Below, in pieces: positions 60,237-64,000 of a stretch of DNA of 64,000 nt. A program made the position numbers and the translations under genes. The stretch covers positions 434,001-498,000 of the forward strand of contig NZ_VEED01000002.1 of NCBI RefSeq assembly GCF_007678255.1. Reading direction: 5' to 3'. Position 1 is the first letter of the stretch. The number at the start of each line of letters is the position of its first letter. Under the pieces are notes generated by a model. That model saw nothing but the letters and a program-made list of their open reading frames with translations, ran no database searches and was not told where the DNA came from. Origin of the DNA: Bacillus sp. X1(2014) (GTDB taxonomy: Bacteria; Bacillota; Bacilli; Bacillales_B; DSM-18226).

Positions 60237-61367
60237 TTAATTCGCCTTTTTCTCCTCAATTCCAGAAATCCCCCATACCTTTCGAAGTTCTGTAGGGATA
60301 AGAAACGGTGTATATTCATAATCAGTCACAGCAAGTGTCTGGCGTTCCAACAGCGCCAAACCCAGACGATTGATTATGCAGCCGAAGAATCCTGTATGAT
60401 CGGAATCAAGAAATAATCCCATTAGTTCCTTGTGTTTCATTAACTTTTTCCAACTCGATTGAGGAATTTCCATCCAATCAGAGATCTCGTCTCCCACCAT
60501 TTCTCGAATCAATGCGGGTATGACATTATCAAAAAACTCACCTGGTATAAGACCGGCATGATATTCAAGCAAAGCGCGAGTCATTTGTACCCCCTCGGGA
60601 GAAGGACCGTGATGCCACCTTTCAATCGACCTTTTAATTATTTCTGCCTCTTTCATGTTTTTCGGAAGAATACCCTTCCTGATACCCAACATTTCCCCGA
60701 CAATTCTCCAAAAATACAGATAATCTTCAGCCTGGCGATCTGTAACCTCCATACCCAAACGTCGAAGTCCATCGATAATGACACTAGAGAAAGTTAATAA
60801 AGTACCTAACAAATCCTCCTGGCATATAGGAACACCAAGTTCCCCTTCGTTCCATCGACCAGTTCCTCTAATCAAGTGGCGGATGGCCGAATGCATTAAT
60901 CGAACCTTTTGAACTGCTTTTATCCCTTTTCCCCCTGGTTCAAGACCGCCCGGCGCCATGACAAGCAGAACAAATTGTCCCGTTTCAGATATTCTGCGAT
61001 TAGCATCCTGCCCTAAGCGATAACTGAACGTGAGAGCCTTTACACCTTTATGTGCAGTATAGCAGTACACAAGTGAGCTTGTTCCTAATAGTAAGGTTAT
61101 GGCAATCCCATGCTCCTTAAAAAAATCTGTTGCGCTTCGAATCCGGTCCCACTCAATATCTATTGGACAATTAGCGGTTTCTTTCAACCAATATTCGATA
61201 TTATCAGGCAGTGCCTCAGTATATGTTTGCTTATTGTTAATTAGTTTTTTTAGCAATTCATTTACTGCTCCAACTTGACCGGTCCGGAAAATTTCTCCCA
61301 CAATCTTATCTAAAATTGGGTCTCCTTCCATCCGTAACTGATCCATAATCTCGTCTGTATATTGCAT
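60237..61367 (-). CDS. DUF2236 (MpaB/latex-clearing-protein-like) oxygenase family protein
   Basis: 376 aa. Fits DUF2236, which includes the haem-containing rubber oxygenase Lcp and the MpaB group. Typical parts are F-x-Y-R-L-x-x-D-A-N-R-R, V-R-L-M-H-S-A-I-R and G-V-P-I-C-Q-E-D-L-L-G-T, with W-R-I-V-G-E-M-L-G. Family members share a conserved His near such R-x-x-H motifs that ligates haem. There is no signal peptide, so it is probably cytoplasmic. Substrate unknown. The ATG at 61367 follows GGGGAG. Confidence 0.75.
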   Translation of the reverse strand: MQYTDEIMDQLRMEGDPILDKIVGEIFRTGQVGAVNELLKKLINNKQTYTEALPDNIEYWLKETANCPIDIEWDRIRSATDFFKEHGIAITLLLGTSSLVYCYTAHKGVKALTFSYRLGQDANRRISETGQFVLLVMAPGGLEPGGKGIKAVQKVRLMHSAIRHLIRGTGRWNEGELGVPICQEDLLGTLLTFSSVIIDGLRRLGMEVTDRQAEDYLYFWRIVGEMLGIRKGILPKNMKEAEIIKRSIERWHHGPSPEGVQMTRALLEYHAGLIPGEFFDNVIPALIREMVGDEISDWMEIPQSSWKKLMKHKELMGLFLDSDHTGFFGCIINRLGLALLERQTLAVTDYEYTPFLIPTELRKVWGISGIEEKKAN

Positions 61368-61454
61368 CAAATTCTCCCCTTACTCACATTTGTTGAAGAA
61401 ATATATAATTCCGTAATTCATCCTAAGATTTACTATTCAATAAAGGAGAAATAC

Positions 61455-62891
61455 TTAATTCAAAGGCAATTCAAACCAAAAGTGTGTATATCCTTCTTCA
61501 GGACTTTCTACACCGATTCTCCCATCGTGACGGAGAATGATTTCACGTGCAATGGATAATCCTAGACCACTCCCGCCCATTCGACTTGTTCTCGCGGTAT
61601 CGGAACGATAGAATCGATCAAATATCCGTTCTCTTTCTTCAGAAGGTATACCAGATCCACGATCAGCTACTTCCACACGAACCCAATTGCTTTTAGGAAA
61701 CACACGAACCCTGATCCAATTTCCACTTGCTCCATACTTAAGAGCATTTTCTAAAAAATTGCTGATCACTCGTTCTATCTTACCAGGAGTGATGCTTACC
61801 CAATACTCCTCATCCGGCACATCGATATCTAGCTCAACACCTGCCGTCTCTAATTTAGGAAAGACTGCCACTACTTCCCGTCGAACTAATTCCGTTAGAT
61901 TCAAACGAACTCGTTCCCATTCTTCTTGATGTGCGTCTAATGAGGCAAGTTCGAATAGATCGTCAATCAATCCTTTCAGTAGTAATCCTTTATTATGAAT
62001 AACGGAAAGCGATTGTTGCGGATTCTCTGTAATTCCATTTTCTAATGCTTCCGCATGGGCAAGAACTGCGGTAAGTGGTGTACGAAGGTCATGAGAAGCA
62101 GCTGCAACCATATACCGACGAGCTTTATCCAGCTCTTCAATCTTTCTATTCGCTACTTGAAGATTATCTGCCATTACGTTTATATCCCTACCAAGGGTAC
62201 CAATTTCATCCCCTCTATTAAAGAAATCGACCCGTGCGCTTAGATTTCCATGCGCAAATTGTTCTACAATGCTCGACAGCTTCAATATCGGATTAACCAA
62301 AATCCTGCCGTAAACGGAAAGAAGGATAAAACCAATCAGTATTATCGTTATAAGTAGACTTATCACCCAAAAAAGAGTGCCCGGCGGAGAGGTTATGTGA
62401 TCAACGTTAGGGATTGAACTGGAAGGGATTGTTATAATATATAACCCCCAAATCTGTCCATCTTTTTTAATTTCGACCACATAAGGTAACTTATCTACAT
62501 ACTTCACTTCCCAAAGTTGTTTTGAATAAAGGTATAGATAATTCACTGCTTCTTGCAAAGGAATCGACTCTTCTTTGTTTTTATTAAATCCCGGACCAGA
62601 ATCAGCGAGAACGGAGCCATTCATTTTAATTACTTGGATTCGTTCCCCAGGATAAAGTTTTTTGGGCATATAGATATCTTGAATACTAGTTTCATTGTTA
62701 TCGTGTATAGCCTTTTCAATTTTTTCTACTCTTTCCATAGATGAATTTTTCAAGTCAGAAAGGAGATTATATGCCATCGATGGACCACGATAATAAGAAT
62801 AAAGGATACTAAACAAAATGAAAAAGACGGATGCCAATGTAACCGCAGCGATATAAACGAAAACCATCTTAACTTTTAGTTTTTTAAGCAT
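61455..62891 (-). CDS. Sensor histidine kinase
   Basis: 478 aa. Membrane segments at about 8-32 and 170-195 flank an extracellular sensor region. They are followed by a HAMP linker (I-L-V-N-P-I-L-K-L-S), a HisKA domain with the phospho-acceptor in A-A-S-H-D-L-R-T-P-L-T, and a HATPase domain (N-F-L-E-N-A-L-K-Y-G, D-R-G-S-G-I-P, G-S-G-L-G-L-S-I-A). The partner is probably the OmpR-family regulator at 63546-64000, on the same strand but separated by an opposite-strand gene. AGGAG precedes the ATG. Confidence 0.92.
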   Translation of the reverse strand: MLKKLKVKMVFVYIAAVTLASVFFILFSILYSYYRGPSMAYNLLSDLKNSSMERVEKIEKAIHDNNETSIQDIYMPKKLYPGERIQVIKMNGSVLADSGPGFNKNKEESIPLQEAVNYLYLYSKQLWEVKYVDKLPYVVEIKKDGQIWGLYIITIPSSSIPNVDHITSPPGTLFWVISLLITIILIGFILLSVYGRILVNPILKLSSIVEQFAHGNLSARVDFFNRGDEIGTLGRDINVMADNLQVANRKIEELDKARRYMVAAASHDLRTPLTAVLAHAEALENGITENPQQSLSVIHNKGLLLKGLIDDLFELASLDAHQEEWERVRLNLTELVRREVVAVFPKLETAGVELDIDVPDEEYWVSITPGKIERVISNFLENALKYGASGNWIRVRVFPKSNWVRVEVADRGSGIPSEERERIFDRFYRSDTARTSRMGGSGLGLSIAREIILRHDGRIGVESPEEGYTHFWFELPLN

Positions 62892-63042
62892 ATAGATATC
62901 TCCTATTTTTGAAGATTAACGGTTTAATAAAAATATAGGTCAATATAAATGGATAATTGTTAACATTTTCCTAGTTTTCTTGTAAAATATATACATTGGC
63001 CAACAAACGATTAGTTCTTAAATATCATAATGGGGGTATCAT

Positions 63043-63399
63043 ATGGTTTCTTTAAACCGACTAGTTATTTGTCTCATCCTGCTATTAAGCATGATTGCAA
63101 GTCCAGCGTTTGCTGCGGATAATCCAAGTGAGATTAATCAAATCAAGGCTTTAATGTTCTCCTCACCGACTTTTAAGGAAGGCGAAAAGGCGTTAAGCGA
63201 ATCTGGTTACGAAATTGATCGATCCAAATGTGTTATTATCGATTTAGGAAACCGGAGTTATCAGGTTTACCTTACATATAAGGGATCAGAAAGTGAATAC
63301 GATATTGAGTTTCAAATGAACTTACCGGAAGGGAAAGTATCGCATCGAAAACCCGATGACGACCAGTGGTCTTGGCCATGGCTCCCTATTTTCTGGTAA
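63043..63399 (+). CDS. Small secreted protein of unknown function
   Basis: 118 aa. A clear signal peptide (L-V-I-C-L-I-L-L-L-S-M-I-A, cut near A-F-A-A-D) is followed by a short soluble domain with G-N-R-S-Y-Q-V-Y-L-T-Y-K-G and an aromatic C-terminus (W-S-W-P-W-L-P-I-F-W). GGGGG lies 6 nt before the ATG. It lies between the two genes of a two-component system on the other strand, so it could be their target or a sensor accessory. No family is recognised. Confidence 0.75.
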   Translation: MVSLNRLVICLILLLSMIASPAFAADNPSEINQIKALMFSSPTFKEGEKALSESGYEIDRSKCVIIDLGNRSYQVYLTYKGSESEYDIEFQMNLPEGKVSHRKPDDDQWSWPWLPIFW

Positions 63400-63409
63400 A
63401 ATAAACTTT

Positions 63410-63436
63410 AAGGTATGCCATGGGCATACCTTTTTT
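63410..63436. terminator. Terminator of the secreted-protein gene
   Basis: AAGGTATGCC (63410-63419) and GGCATACCTT (63423-63432) form a perfect 10-bp stem with a 3-nt loop, then T-run on the plus strand. It starts 11 nt after the stop. Confidence 0.9.
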
Positions 63437-63545
63437 ACTTTTTCCTTTCATAACATATACCATCATTACACCTCCTTTAGGTTAATAATAAGGAGACAAT
63501 CTTACATAAACCTAAATAGAAGCTTACAAGTTTAAGTGACCTCCT

Positions 63546-64000
63546 TTAGGCATCCTTTGCAAAGCGGTACCCAAGACCACGTACGGTTATAATATAACGA
63601 GGTTTGGACGGGTCTATTTCAATTTTCTCGCGAAGTCTGCGTATATGGACCATTACTGTATTATCATCGGTGGTATAGTAGCCATCACTCCAAACGTTGC
63701 TGAAAATTTGTTCCTTTGTAAATACTTGCCCTGGGCGAGATAGGAGGAACCGGAGTAATTCATACTCTTTAGCCGATAACGTTATTTCATGTTCTTCCCT
63801 TCGAACCACACATGCCCCAAGATCGATTTCTAAATCGGAGAACCTTAAAACATCCGTTTCATGATTGCTCTGGTTTCCTTTTAATTCACGATAACGTCTC
63901 AGATGCGCCTTCACTCTTGCGGTTAGCGCTAACCCTGAAAATGGCTTAGTTATGTAATCATCTGCCCCAAGTCCAAGCCCCAAAACTTGATCCACTTCTT
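63546..64000 (-). CDS. OmpR-family response regulator, C-terminal part (runs off right edge)
   Basis: 151 codons are visible. The frame continues through the window end (the codons before the first possible start read E-V-D-Q-V-L-G), so the gene is cut. The end of the receiver domain has G-L-G-A-D-D-Y-I-T-K-P-F with the conserved Lys. The C-terminal winged helix has L-S-A-K-E-Y-E-L-L-R-F-L-L, V-H-I-R-R-L-R-E-K-I and V-R-G-L-G-Y-R-F. It is the likely partner of the histidine kinase at 61455-62891. Confidence 0.93.
   Translation of the reverse strand, partial: EVDQVLGLGLGADDYITKPFSGLALTARVKAHLRRYRELKGNQSNHETDVLRFSDLEIDLGACVVRREEHEITLSAKEYELLRFLLSRPGQVFTKEQIFSNVWSDGYYTTDDNTVMVHIRRLREKIEIDPSKPRYIITVRGLGYRFAKDA

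Overview
The window is low-GC DNA from an endospore-forming member of the Bacillaceae; genus and species cannot be fixed from sequence alone. The reasons are strong AAGGAGG-type ribosome binding sites, many intrinsic terminators, TTG/GTG starts, a GerPA/GerPF-like spore protein, RelP(YwaC), an AcoR/sigma-54 acetoin operon, PurBox-type sites before guaC, and a GC-rich 131-bp repeat of a kind I recall from Bacillus intergenic regions. No rRNA, tRNA, CRISPR array or intact insertion sequence was seen.

Layout. 1-170: the start of a DUF485 gene running off the left edge. 0.67-13.3 kb: a minus-strand phenylacetate catabolic cluster (paaK-A-B-C-D, EthD, paaF, paaG, aldehyde dehydrogenase, paaH, thiolase, a further hydratase, paaX, an NMO-like flavoprotein). 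No paaE reductase or paaZ fusion is present. 14.0-22.1 kb: an acetoin dehydrogenase operon (acoA-B-C-L plus a butanediol-dehydrogenase-like gene) behind a consensus sigma-54 promoter, with its activator acoR downstream under its own sigma-A promoter and a cre-like site. 22.4-34.8 kb: small alarmone synthetase RelP, a CBS protein, a MarR regulator with a clear operator, an uptake ABC transporter with a Nif3-like protein, MpsC-like protein, MazG-like and HD hydrolase proteins, an Old Yellow Enzyme, an MFS transporter and a YkvA-like protein.

34.8-41.3 kb is the most unusual part. It carries a PQQ biosynthesis set, pqqA-(small membrane protein)-pqqB-pqqC-pqqD-pqqE, including a 23-codon pqqA and a pqqB that seems to start at ATT. 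Next to it are a secreted protein and a lipoprotein PQQ-dependent alcohol dehydrogenase with a C-terminal cytochrome c domain. Cofactor synthesis and its likely user therefore lie together in a Gram-positive genome.

41.7-47.3 kb holds a methyltransferase, a decayed patch (3' end of a helicase/nuclease gene joined to a truncated DnaD-like gene, and a broken DnaB-like helicase), a GerP-like gene, and a YtrA-type regulator with a DUF1648/DUF5808 membrane protein. 47.4-54.8 kb: guaC, then a minus-strand operon matching the known route from D- to L-amino acids (N-acylamino acid racemase, GNAT acyltransferase, polar amino acid ABC transporter, M20 deacylase, RpiR-type regulator). 55.0-60.0 kb: a heptad-repeat coiled-coil protein and a divergent sulfonate/taurine locus (tauD-ssuA leftward, ssuB-ssuC rightward); the two leaders share a sequence motif, each followed by an intrinsic terminator. 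60.2-64.0 kb: a DUF2236 protein, a sensor kinase, a small secreted protein on the opposite strand, and the C-terminal part of an OmpR-family response regulator cut by the right edge.
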